From Alphaproteobacteria bacterium UBA1301 (GTDB lineage Bacteria; Pseudomonadota; Alphaproteobacteria; Micropepsales; Micropepsaceae), in NCBI GenBank assembly GCA_002307725.1, contig DBUB01000002.1, forward strand, positions 333,824-397,823: a stretch of DNA of 64,000 bases, given 5' to 3'. The position numbers were made by a program, and so were the translations under genes. This document shows, in pieces, positions 17,910 to 25,663 of the stretch; position 1 is the stretch's first letter, and every line of letters begins with the position of its first letter. The notes beneath the pieces were generated by a model. That model saw only the letters and a program-made list of their open reading frames with translations. It made no database searches and was not told where the DNA came from.

Positions 17910-18986
17910 TCAGTGCGCTTTGTATTTGCCGGCCAGTTTCATGACATAGCCGATAACCTGGGCCACCGCCTTGTAGTGCTCGGTCGGGATCGGCTCATCG
18001 ACCTCAACGGAGGCGTAAAGGGCGCGGGCAAGCGGCGGATTTTCCACCACCGGCACGTTGTGTTCCTTGGCCACCTCGCGGATACGTAACGCCAAAGCGT
18101 CGACGCCCTTGGCAACGCAGAGCGGCGCCTGGGTTTTGCCGGATTCGTATTTGAGCGCGATGGCGTAGTGGGTCGGGTTGGTGATGACCACGGTCGCTTT
18201 GGGAACTTCCGCGATCATGCGGCGCTTGGCGCGTTCCATCCGGATCTGGCGGATGCGGCCCTTGATCATCGGATCGCCTTCGGTCTGACGGAATTCTTCT
18301 TTGACCTCTTGCTTCGACATCTTGTTGCGCTTGATGAACTGGAAGTGCTGGAACATGTAATCGGCACCGGCGATCACGGTCATTGCTGCCAATGTCGCGA
18401 ACATCACCTTGAACCACAGATGGTTCATGTTGGAGGCGATCGCCACGGGCGACTCGGTCAGCATCGCTTCGAGCGTGCCGCGTTCGGGCCACAGCTGGGT
18501 CCAGATGGCGGCGCCGACGACGCCGATCTTGATCAGACCTTTGATGATGGTCATCAGGCCTTCGAAGCCGAACAACCGCTTGAAGCCTTTCATCGGCGAC
18601 AGCTTGGCGAGATCCGGCTTGATGCGGTCGAAGGTGAAGCCGGGGCGATGCTGAATGAGATTGGCTGCCAAGCCGCACAGCATCATCAGGCCAAGGATCG
18701 GCCCGATGATACCGAACAGCTTGAGGAGCAGATGTCCCATCAGCAGCTGCAGCGCGCCGGGATCGACGCTGATCTGGTCGGGCTCGGCGAGGAAGATGCG
18801 GAACAGGCGTATCAGCTCGTGCGCCGCCGACGTGGCGAAGATGGCGATGGCGAGCGTACCGCCGATGAGCAGGATGAGAGTGGTGACCTCCTGGCTCGAG
18901 ACGATGTCGCCGTGCTCGGCGGCCTGCTCCAACCGGTGTGCGGTCGGCTCTTCGGTCTGTTGTGATTCGTCGCGATCGTCGGCCAT
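17910..18986 (-). CDS. flhB: flagellar export-gate protein FlhB
   Basis: Export-apparatus switch protein that changes substrate from rod/hook to filament. 358 residues: four TM helices in the first 210 residues, then a cytoplasmic domain with the self-cleaving NPTH sequence (in VVITNPTHYAIAL). The N-terminus MADDRDESQQTEEPTAHRLEQA is typical. Last gene of the minus-strand flgB-flgC-fliE-fliQ-fliR-flhB unit, 10 bp after fliR. Confidence 0.97.
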   Translation of the reverse strand: MADDRDESQQTEEPTAHRLEQAAEHGDIVSSQEVTTLILLIGGTLAIAIFATSAAHELIRLFRIFLAEPDQISVDPGALQLLMGHLLLKLFGIIGPILGLMMLCGLAANLIQHRPGFTFDRIKPDLAKLSPMKGFKRLFGFEGLMTIIKGLIKIGVVGAAIWTQLWPERGTLEAMLTESPVAIASNMNHLWFKVMFATLAAMTVIAGADYMFQHFQFIKRNKMSKQEVKEEFRQTEGDPMIKGRIRQIRMERAKRRMIAEVPKATVVITNPTHYAIALKYESGKTQAPLCVAKGVDALALRIREVAKEHNVPVVENPPLARALYASVEVDEPIPTEHYKAVAQVIGYVMKLAGKYKAH

Positions 18987-18996
18987 GCCTCAGCTC

Positions 18997-19764
18997 CTAC
19001 AGGAACGACCCCATCTGGGTAGCGTAGAAGTTGAGGAAGAGCGTCATCATGGTGCCGAGCAGCAGCGTCAGCACCACGAAGCCGACCGTGATGTTGAGCG
19101 GGGTGGCAACGAAGAACACCTGCAATTGCGGCATCATCCGCGCCAATACGCCGAAGCCGGCATTGACCGCAAAGCCGAACACCAAAAAAGGCGCGGCAAG
19201 TTGAAATCCGAGCAGGAACGAGCCCGAGACGATGCGGATCGCCATCTCGGCCATGTCGCCGGTGGGAAGCGAGGTGCCCGGCGGGATCAGGTGATAGGAC
19301 CCCGACACGGCGCCGATGGCGAGATGATGCAGATTGGCGCCGAACACCAGCACCACTGCCAGCAAGGAGAGAAAGTTGCCGATCACCGCGCCCTGTTGGC
19401 CGTTGCTGGTGGGGTCGAGGGTTTGGGCATAGGACAGGCCGATCTGAGCGGCGATGATGGTGCCGGCGACGGAAATCGAACTCATGATGACATGTGCCAG
19501 CGTGCCGACGAGGATGCCCACCGTAACTTCCTGTGCAATCATAACGGTGAGCGCGGCGATGTTTTGCGGTGCGGTTTGCGGGTAGGCCGAAGCGACCGTC
19601 GGAGCCAGCGTAATGGCGATGGCGAGCGCCAGCATCAGCCGGACGCGCGCTGGCACGTTGCTGTCGCCGATCGGCGGCAGCAGCATCACCATGGCACCGG
19701 TGCGCGCGAAGACGAGAAGGTAGACGAGCACCACCCCGGACAGTGTCGGCAGTGTAATCGTCAT
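18997..19764 (-). CDS. fliR: flagellar export-gate protein FliR
   Basis: Integral-membrane component of the FliPQR export gate. 255 residues, mostly hydrophobic, about six helices. Shows the family's VARTGAMVMLLPPIG start and the conserved GASFLLGFQLAAPFL and FGFAVNAGFGVLARMMPQLQVFFVATPLNI regions. Lies between fliQ (21 bp) and flhB (10 bp). Confidence 0.96.
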   Translation of the reverse strand: MTITLPTLSGVVLVYLLVFARTGAMVMLLPPIGDSNVPARVRLMLALAIAITLAPTVASAYPQTAPQNIAALTVMIAQEVTVGILVGTLAHVIMSSISVAGTIIAAQIGLSYAQTLDPTSNGQQGAVIGNFLSLLAVVLVFGANLHHLAIGAVSGSYHLIPPGTSLPTGDMAEMAIRIVSGSFLLGFQLAAPFLVFGFAVNAGFGVLARMMPQLQVFFVATPLNITVGFVVLTLLLGTMMTLFLNFYATQMGSFL

Positions 19765-19785
19765 CGCCGCTCTACTCCAGTAACG

Positions 19786-20049
19786 TTAATAGGCGGCGAT
19801 ACGTTGTGCGATGTCGGTCATCAGTCCGCCCATCGCCGCACCGCAGAACGGCAGCGAGATCAGCAGCACAACGAATATGGCGATGATCTTGGGCACGAAC
19901 ACTAGGGTCGCTTCCTGGATCTGCGTCAAAGCCTGCAATAAGCCGATGGCAAGACCGACGACAAGCGCCGTCAGCATCGTTGGAGCGATAATTTCGAGCA
20001 GCACGTAGATAGACGTTCGTGCAAAATCGATGGCGTCAGGACCGGACAT
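19786..20049 (-). CDS. fliQ: flagellar export-gate protein FliQ
   Basis: 87 residues forming two TM hairpin helices, the normal size. Contains the family pattern PTMLTALVVGLAIGLLQALTQIQEATLVFVPKI. Part of the FliPQR gate. 10 bp after fliE in the same unit. Confidence 0.96.
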   Translation of the reverse strand: MSGPDAIDFARTSIYVLLEIIAPTMLTALVVGLAIGLLQALTQIQEATLVFVPKIIAIFVVLLISLPFCGAAMGGLMTDIAQRIAAY

Positions 20050-20059
20050 ATTTTTCCCG

Positions 20060-20377
20060 CTAAATCGGCATGTTCATGATGGACTGATAAGCGGCAACCA
20101 CCTTGTCGCGGACGGCCACCACCGTATCGAGGGTGATTTCCGCCTTGTTCACGGCGCTGACGACGTCGACGATATCGGTCTTGCCGGCCAGATGCGCGCC
20201 CGCGGCCTGCTCGCCCTTCTTCATGGTCGACACCGCGTCTTTCATTGCATCCGACAGGAAGTCGCCAAAGCCGCCAGCACCGGTTTCGCTGACGCCAGCG
20301 ACGGCTGGCGTCGCGCTGGTACCCATACTGGCAATCGATTGATAGGCGGCTGCAGCTGCGGCAGGAAGGACGGCCAT
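20060..20377 (-). CDS. fliE: flagellar hook-basal body protein FliE
   Basis: 105-residue adaptor between the MS-ring/export gate and the proximal rod. The C-terminal two-thirds carry the FliE pattern: FGDFLSDAMKDAVSTMKKGE, then VSAVNKAEITLDTVVAVRDKVVAAYQSIMNMPI. The N-terminal Ala-rich segment is variable, as in other FliE. 8 bp after flgC. Confidence 0.94.
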   Translation of the reverse strand: MAVLPAAAAAAYQSIASMGTSATPAVAGVSETGAGGFGDFLSDAMKDAVSTMKKGEQAAGAHLAGKTDIVDVVSAVNKAEITLDTVVAVRDKVVAAYQSIMNMPI

Positions 20378-20385
20378 GGGCTAGC

Positions 20386-20796
20386 TCACTTTTTCAAAAG
20401 GTCGACGGTGCGCGACAGCATCGCCTTGGTGGCGTCGATAACCGTGAGATCGGCTTCGTAGGAACGCTGCGCCTCGCGCATGTCCATGATCTCGATCAGG
20501 CTGTTGACGTTCGGCATCTTGACGTAACCCTTACTGTCGGCGAGCGGATTGCCGGGATCGTATTGGCTGCGGAAATCACTCATGTCGCTCGCCGGCTTAC
20601 CCGATTTGACGACCTCGGCGTTGAGATCGCGGTCGAAATTTGCGGTGACGGTCGCAATCTTGCGCCGATAGGGATCGCCGCCCGCCGTGGTGGCGGCGGA
20701 ATTGGCGTTGGCGATATTCTCGGTGATCGTCTTCATGCGGTCCGACTGGGCCTTGAGGCCTGCGGCCGCCACCGCCATGGAAGTTGAGAAATCCAT
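20386..20796 (-). CDS. flgC: flagellar proximal rod protein FlgC
   Basis: 136 residues. N-terminal rod motif SGLxAQxxRM-type (AAGLKAQSDRMKTITENIANANS) and a C-terminal helix DMREAQRSYEADLTVIDATKAM, both typical of rod and hook proteins. 43 bp after flgB and 8 bp before fliE. Confidence 0.96.
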   Translation of the reverse strand: MDFSTSMAVAAAGLKAQSDRMKTITENIANANSAATTAGGDPYRRKIATVTANFDRDLNAEVVKSGKPASDMSDFRSQYDPGNPLADSKGYVKMPNVNSLIEIMDMREAQRSYEADLTVIDATKAMLSRTVDLLKK

Positions 20797-20839
20797 CTTC
20801 AGCTCCTGGTCTTGCCCTTAGGAAACACCGCAATCCGTA

Positions 20840-21256
20840 TCAACTGCCGCCCTTGCCGATGGCGGTCTTCATCATCGAGATTGTTTTGGCATAGAGGTTG
20901 GCCGCCGCCTGGTATTGCGCTTGCGTGTCGGCCACTTTGATCATTTCGGATTCGAGCGACACCGAATTGCCGCCAGACACCGCTTGCACGTCGGGCGTTT
21001 CCCGGGCTTCGAATCCGCCAGTGGAATTCGCAAGCGCAATGTGACGCGAATTGGTTACCGCCAGCGAGGATGCCGAGGCGTGCAGGCTCGTTGTCGAGCG
21101 CAGCGTTTGCTCGAAATCCATCGGCTTCAAGTCACGCGACGTGTAACCAGGAACGTCGGCGCTGGCGACATTCTGCGACAGGACGTCCTGCCGCTTCGAG
21201 AGCCAGCTCATGCGGTTCTTAAGCATCGACAGCAATGGAACGTCGTCGGTTTGCAT
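20840..21256 (-). CDS. flgB: flagellar proximal rod protein FlgB
   Basis: 138 residues. N-terminal LKNRMSWLSKRQDVLSQNVASADVPGYTSRDLKPMDF and C-terminal EMIKVADTQAQYQAAANLYAKTISMMKTAIGK are the FlgB signature regions. First gene of a six-gene flagellar unit. Two exact CtrA boxes lie in the 143 bp separating it from divergent fliO. Confidence 0.96.
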   Translation of the reverse strand: MQTDDVPLLSMLKNRMSWLSKRQDVLSQNVASADVPGYTSRDLKPMDFEQTLRSTTSLHASASSLAVTNSRHIALANSTGGFEARETPDVQAVSGGNSVSLESEMIKVADTQAQYQAAANLYAKTISMMKTAIGKGGS

Positions 21257-21307
21257 GGCGAGGTTGGTTATCCAATCGTTACGTTCGTCATGCTGCGCGA
21301 AAGAAAT

Positions 21308-21322
21308 TAAGCCGCGATTAAC
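21308..21322. promoter_or_regulatory. CtrA box, flgB side
   Basis: Exact TTAA-N7-TTAA (TTAAGCCGCGATTAA), 52-66 bp upstream of flgB. This is the full CtrA recognition site. CtrA activation of early flagellar operons is established in Caulobacter; use here is inferred. Confidence 0.75.
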
Positions 21323-21360
21323 ACTACGGGAAAAAGCTGCCGGGCAAAAAGAGCCGCATC

Positions 21361-21375
21361 TTAACGTCCGATTAA
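21361..21375. promoter_or_regulatory. CtrA box, fliO side
   Basis: Exact TTAA-N7-TTAA (TTAACGTCCGATTAA), 25-39 bp upstream of fliO and 39 bp from the other box. It may drive fliO-fliP, or both sites may serve the divergent promoters. Confidence 0.75.
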
Positions 21376-21399
21376 GCTTGACGGGATTTTGATGCGTCC

Positions 21400-21699
21400 A
21401 TGGATGTGATCGATTTCGCCCGCTACTTCGCTGCGCTGCTTTTGGTTCTCGGCCTGATCGGGGCTGCCGGACTTGCTACCCGCAAGTTCGGTGTTCCGGG
21501 ACTGACCAAACCCGCCAAGACACGCCGGATTCACATCGTGGAAACCTTGATGCTCTCGCCGCGCCAGAAGATCGCGCTGGTGCGCCGTGACGGCGTCGAG
21601 CATCTCGTTATGATCACGCCCAGTGGCGCCACGGTGATCGAGACGGGCATTACCCCGCCGGCACCGACGCCGGCACCGGCAACGGAAATCACCCCATGA
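21400..21699 (+). CDS. fliO: flagellar biosynthesis protein FliO
   Basis: 99 residues: one N-terminal TM helix (about 8-28), then the FliO cytoplasmic domain (IHIVETLMLSPRQKIALVRRDGVEHLVMIT) and a Pro/Ala tail. It assists FliP ring assembly. The stop overlaps the fliP start (ATGA). The short size is normal for alphaproteobacteria. Confidence 0.9.
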   Translation: MDVIDFARYFAALLLVLGLIGAAGLATRKFGVPGLTKPAKTRRIHIVETLMLSPRQKIALVRRDGVEHLVMITPSGATVIETGITPPAPTPAPATEITP

Positions 21700-22487
21700 T
21701 GCGCCGTCTGCTTCTTATGATTGCGGCGCTCATCGTCGTTACGCTGCCCGGCGCAGCTTTTGCTGCCACCCATGCCGCTGCGGCGGCGAGTTCAGCGGCT
21801 TCGAACGGCGGCCTGTCGATCGATTTCTCTGGCGGCGGCCTCTTCACCGACAAGATGATGCAGATCATCGCGCTGATCACGATTTTGAGCGTGGCGCCGT
21901 CGATCCTCATCATGATGACGAGCTTTGTGCGCATCGTCGTGGTCTTGTCTTTGCTCCGAACCGCGCTCGGCCTGTCGCAAAGCCCGCCCAATGCCGTGCT
22001 GGTCTCGCTGGCGATGTTTCTCACTCTGTTTGTGATGACGCCGACGCTGAAAGACGCTTACGCGCAAGGCATCCAGCCGCTCGTCAACGGCCAGATTTCG
22101 AGCGAAGTGGCGTTAGACAAGGCCGCGGTGCCAATGAAGAAATTCATGCTCGGTCACGTCCGCCAGGCCGACCTCAAGCTGTTCATGGACATGAGTGGTA
22201 AGAAAACGCCACAGACCGCCGAGGCGGTGCCGATCACCACCATCGCGCCCGCCTTCATGATTTCGGAACTGAAGCGGGCTTTTGAAATCGGATTCCTCGT
22301 CTTCATCCCCTTCCTCATCATCGACATGGCGGTGGCCTCGATCCTGATGAGTATGGGCATGATGATGCTGCCGCCGGTTATCATCTCGCTGCCGTTCAAG
22401 CTGATCTTCTTCGTGCTGGTGGACGGCTGGCGCCTGATCTCGGGTTCGCTGGTCGAAAGCTACATGCACGGACCGCCGCCGGGTTGA
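21696..22487 (+). CDS. fliP: flagellar export-gate protein FliP
   Basis: 263 residues with a cleavable signal peptide (about 1-24, AAFA-AT), then TM helices and the conserved FVRIVVVLSLLRTALGLSQSPPN, MFLTLFVMTP, PAFMISELKRAFEIGFLVFIPFLIIDMAVASILMSMGM segments. Core of the FliPQR gate. Coupled to fliO; fliQ and fliR are on the other strand 2 kb away. Confidence 0.97.
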   Translation: MMRRLLLMIAALIVVTLPGAAFAATHAAAAASSAASNGGLSIDFSGGGLFTDKMMQIIALITILSVAPSILIMMTSFVRIVVVLSLLRTALGLSQSPPNAVLVSLAMFLTLFVMTPTLKDAYAQGIQPLVNGQISSEVALDKAAVPMKKFMLGHVRQADLKLFMDMSGKKTPQTAEAVPITTIAPAFMISELKRAFEIGFLVFIPFLIIDMAVASILMSMGMMMLPPVIISLPFKLIFFVLVDGWRLISGSLVESYMHGPPPG

Positions 22488-22720
22488 GATGAGGGGCACG
22501 TCGGCACACGCTGGCGCACCGTACCCGGCTTTGTGACAAATCCGACAACCGCCGCCAAGAACAAGCATCGGCGGCAATGGCGTCGATGCCGCGGCGAACC
22601 GGCGCCGTTTATCTCCCTATCTGAGGTGAGGACTTTAGCCGGCTGCAGGATTCCCAGATTCTGCGGCTCGTTTGTTTTTGCCCTGTTTGTATTTCCCGGG
22701 CACGGTCCTATTCTCGCGCC

Positions 22721-23662
22721 ATGGACCACACGCATCGCCACGCCCGCTTCACCCACGGACACGTCTTCCTCGGCCTCGGCCACGAAAAAAGCGAAGCGCG
22801 TGCCCGGCTGGTGACGCTTCTCACTGCCGCCTTCATGGGTGTGGAAATCGTCGCCGGTCTGATGTTCGGCTCGATGGCCTTGCTTGCCGATGGCGTCCAC
22901 ATGGCGACCCATGTCGGCGCGTTGGGACTGGCCGCCGGCGCCTATTGGCTGGCGCGCCGCCATGCCGAAGACCGCCGCTTCTCCTTCGGCTCGGGCAAGT
23001 TCGGCGACCTCGCGGCGTTTGCCAGCGCCATCGTGCTTGGTTTGTTGTCGATTGCTGTGGCGATCGAATCGGTGCGGCGCATGTTCGAACCAGTGACGGT
23101 GGCCTATGGCGAGGCGCTCATCATCGCCGTGATCGGCCTCTTGGTGAACATCCTGTCGGCCGTGATCCTGCACGAGGGCCATGATCACCATCATGACCAT
23201 GACCATGATGACAAGCTCCATCGCGACAACAATCTGCGTGCCGCCTATCTGCATGTGGTTGCCGATGCCGCCACGTCGGTGCTCGCCATTATTGCGCTCG
23301 CCTCCGGCATGCTGTTCGCGACTGCCTGGGCCGATCCCTTGGTCGGCGTGCTTGGAGCGATCGTGATTGCCAGTTGGGCGGTCACGCTCATCCGCGACAG
23401 CGCCCTGGTGCTGCTCGACGCCGAAGACGATCCGGCCATGGCCAAGGCCATCCGTGACACGGTCGAGCACGAACTGCACGGCAAGGTATTCGACTTGCAT
23501 CTGTGGCGGCTCGGCCCTGGCCATCACGGGCTGATCGTTTCGGTGGCGGGCGAGGCGACCGATTGCGAGCACCTCAAGACGCTGCTCACCGAACGCTATC
23601 CCAGCCTCAGCCACATCACTGTTGAGCTGGCGGTGTGCGAGGACTGCGCCCAACCGGCCTGA
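22721..23662 (+). CDS. cation diffusion facilitator, DmeF-like Co/Ni efflux
   Basis: 313-residue inner-membrane divalent-metal/proton antiporter. Six TM helices; metal site in TM2 ADGVHMATH and in TM5 HVVADAATS; a His/Asp-rich cytosolic loop (HEGHDHHHDHDHDDKLH, about 151-167) between TM4 and TM5; and a C-terminal CDF domain ending in a Cys pair (CEDC). The TM2 pattern DGxHMxTH is the DmeF subgroup linked to Co2+ and Ni2+. No dmeR gene is adjacent and I see no metal riboswitch in the 233 bp upstream. Confidence 0.88.
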   Translation: MDHTHRHARFTHGHVFLGLGHEKSEARARLVTLLTAAFMGVEIVAGLMFGSMALLADGVHMATHVGALGLAAGAYWLARRHAEDRRFSFGSGKFGDLAAFASAIVLGLLSIAVAIESVRRMFEPVTVAYGEALIIAVIGLLVNILSAVILHEGHDHHHDHDHDDKLHRDNNLRAAYLHVVADAATSVLAIIALASGMLFATAWADPLVGVLGAIVIASWAVTLIRDSALVLLDAEDDPAMAKAIRDTVEHELHGKVFDLHLWRLGPGHHGLIVSVAGEATDCEHLKTLLTERYPSLSHITVELAVCEDCAQPA

Positions 23663-23674
23663 ATTGTGACAGTA

Positions 23675-23689
23675 TTAACCACAAGTTAA
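23675..23689. promoter_or_regulatory. CtrA box upstream of the outer-membrane protein gene
   Basis: Exact TTAA-N7-TTAA (TTAACCACAAGTTAA), 62-76 bp before the start of the outer-membrane protein gene and in intergenic DNA just after the efflux gene stop. The first half with its following bases (TTAACCA) also fits the extended CtrA site. Confidence 0.65.
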
Positions 23690-23750
23690 TGGCTTCTCCC
23701 TATGGTTGAAGGGCAATTTTCGGCAGTTCGGCTGCCGCGGGGGGAATGCC

Positions 23751-24695
23751 ATGCCAAAACGTTCGCTTTGGTTGTCCGGGATTGCTTTGATTTTCGCCGC
23801 CGCACCTGCCTTCGGTGCCGAACCGTCGATCTCGGATGCCCACCAGCCCGGTGTCACCATCGGCATGCCGACAGGTGGTACGCCGCCAGCCGGTCTCTTC
23901 GCGCGGCTGACGCCCTCCTTTTACAGCATCGATATGCAGGACGCCTTCGGTAAGGCGAACGGCACCACCGCCGACACCTTCTCGCTGACGCCCTCGCTGT
24001 TGTGGTCGACGGGATGGGAAATTCTCGGCGCCCAGCACTACGCGATTGCCAACCTGCCTTTTGTCAACGTCCATGCCCGGACGTCGCTGGGCGTGCAGAA
24101 TTCCGCCGGGCTATCGAATTTCTATCTGTCGCCGGTCAATCTGTCGTGGACACTGGCGCCCGGCATTTTCGTGTCGGCTGGCGTTGGTTTCTATGCGCCG
24201 TGGGGCAATGGCGGCGCTGGCAACGATTTCTGGACCTATGAGCCGAGTCTGGCCTTCAGCTATTTGCGCGACGGCTGGAACCTGACGGCAAGCGCCTATT
24301 ACGACATCAACACCAAGAACGGGCTGACGCATTACACCACTGGCGACCGCCTCTATCTCGATGTCACGGCGACCAAGACCTGCGACGGTTTCGAGATCGG
24401 CCCGGTCGGTTACCTCGTCGAACAGGCCATGTCCGACGAAAACACCGGTTTCGCTTACGGTCCGTTCAAGCCGACCTTCGGCAAGGTGCAGCGCATCGCC
24501 CTCGGCGGCCTGATCGGCACGCGTCTCGGCCCGGTGGAGGTGAAAGCCTATGTCACCGCCGAAATTTACGCCCGCAACGGCGCTTCGGGCGCGCGCGGCT
24601 GGCTGAGTTTGTCGCTGCCGCTATGGCTGGACGGCATTCCGCCAGGCGCCCAGCCCGCGCCTTGTAACCGCGGGTTTGACGGCTGCCGGCCTTGA
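23751..24695 (+). CDS. outer-membrane channel-like protein (SphA / phenol MetA-pathway family)
   Basis: 314 residues. Signal peptide about 1-22 (APAFGA-EP), then alternating hydrophobic strands with many aromatic residues, typical of a 12-stranded beta-barrel, and the pattern seen in 'phenol meta-pathway'/SphA transporters (LTPSLLWSTGWEILG, NLSWTLAPGIFVSAGVGFYAPWG, WTYEPSLAFSYL, DRLYLDVTATK). Substrates of this family are mostly unknown; hydrophobic compounds are suggested. Start ATG 23751 has GCGGGGGGAATGCC before it. An exact CtrA box lies upstream. Cys near the end (CNRGFDGC) may form a disulfide. Confidence 0.75.
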   Translation: MPKRSLWLSGIALIFAAAPAFGAEPSISDAHQPGVTIGMPTGGTPPAGLFARLTPSFYSIDMQDAFGKANGTTADTFSLTPSLLWSTGWEILGAQHYAIANLPFVNVHARTSLGVQNSAGLSNFYLSPVNLSWTLAPGIFVSAGVGFYAPWGNGGAGNDFWTYEPSLAFSYLRDGWNLTASAYYDINTKNGLTHYTTGDRLYLDVTATKTCDGFEIGPVGYLVEQAMSDENTGFAYGPFKPTFGKVQRIALGGLIGTRLGPVEVKAYVTAEIYARNGASGARGWLSLSLPLWLDGIPPGAQPAPCNRGFDGCRP

Positions 24696-24748
24696 CGCCA
24701 CTGCAGGACCCCGCTTTGCTGCAGCACGGGGTGAGCGGGTTGCGGGTC

Positions 24749-25663
24749 ATGGGGGAATGGGCGGTCGAAATTAAGGGCGTGACCAAGCGCTTCGGCGACT
24801 TCACCGCTGTCGAGGACCTCGATCTCAATCTGCCCAAAGGCGGGATTCTCGGCTTTCTCGGCCCCAACGGCGCTGGCAAGACCACCACACTGCGCCTGTT
24901 GCTCGGGCTTTATGCTCCTGACGCCGGCGAGGTGCGGGTGCTCGGCGGGGCGGTCGGCACGGCGCGGTCGCGCATCGGCTATCTGCCTGAAGAACGCGGA
25001 CTTTATCACCGCGCCCGGGCCGACGAAGCCATCGCTTATATTGCCACCTTGAAAGGCGTGCCGCGGACCGAAGCGCTGCGCCGCGCGCGTCGTCTGCTGG
25101 AGCGCTTCGGCCTTGGCGCCTTTGCCCGCGTCCGGGTGGAAGGGCTGTCGAAGGGCATGGCGCAGAAGGTGCAACTGCTTGCCGCTGTGGCCCACGATCC
25201 CGATTTCGTTATCCTCGACGAGCCGTTTGCCGGTCTCGATCCGGTCAATCAAAGCGATTTGCAGGAATTCCTTGTCGAACTGGCGCACGAGGGCAAAACG
25301 ATCCTGTTCTCCACTCACACCATGGAACACGCTGAGCGGCTGTGCGACCGCCTCGTCATCTTGGTGAAGGGTAAGAAGCGGTTCGAAGGCACGCTCGAAG
25401 AAGCACAGCGGCTGCTGCCGCGGCGGGCCCAGATCGGTGCCGATGCCGATCTGTCGTTCTTGGCGGCCGTGGAGGGCGTGGCACAGGTCACACCGCCTCG
25501 TCCAGGCACCTCGCGCTGGATTGTGGAATTGAAAGAGGGCGCTGACGGCCGGGCGTTGTTGAAAACCTGCTTCGAACACGGCGTGGCGCCGGACTATTTC
25601 GATCTCAATCCGCCGTCCTTGCATGACGTGTTCGTGGCGGTGGTGGAAAGGGCGGCAGCATGA
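24749..25663 (+). CDS. ABC exporter ATP-binding protein (NatA-like)
   Basis: 304 residues. Walker A GPNGAGKTTT, Q-loop region IGYLPEERGLYHRARADE, a signature reading LSKGMAQKVQL (K for the usual second G), Walker B FVILDEPFAGLDP and the H-loop STHTMEHAERL. The PEERGLY and LSKGMxQK forms are those of NatA-type Na+ or drug exporters. A C-terminal accessory domain of about 85 residues follows. ATG 24749 is preferred; a TTG at 24692 would overlap the previous gene. The stop overlaps the permease start (ATGA). Confidence 0.9.
   Translation: MGEWAVEIKGVTKRFGDFTAVEDLDLNLPKGGILGFLGPNGAGKTTTLRLLLGLYAPDAGEVRVLGGAVGTARSRIGYLPEERGLYHRARADEAIAYIATLKGVPRTEALRRARRLLERFGLGAFARVRVEGLSKGMAQKVQLLAAVAHDPDFVILDEPFAGLDPVNQSDLQEFLVELAHEGKTILFSTHTMEHAERLCDRLVILVKGKKRFEGTLEEAQRLLPRRAQIGADADLSFLAAVEGVAQVTPPRPGTSRWIVELKEGADGRALLKTCFEHGVAPDYFDLNPPSLHDVFVAVVERAAA

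Noticed and set aside
22488..22720. metal or cobalamin riboswitch before the DmeF-like gene
   Set aside because: No match to the conserved cores of those riboswitches was visible.
22460..23653. 397-codon His-rich frame opposite the DmeF-like gene
   Set aside because: Mirror of the CDF gene; its His content comes from the complementary strand of Met/Val codons.
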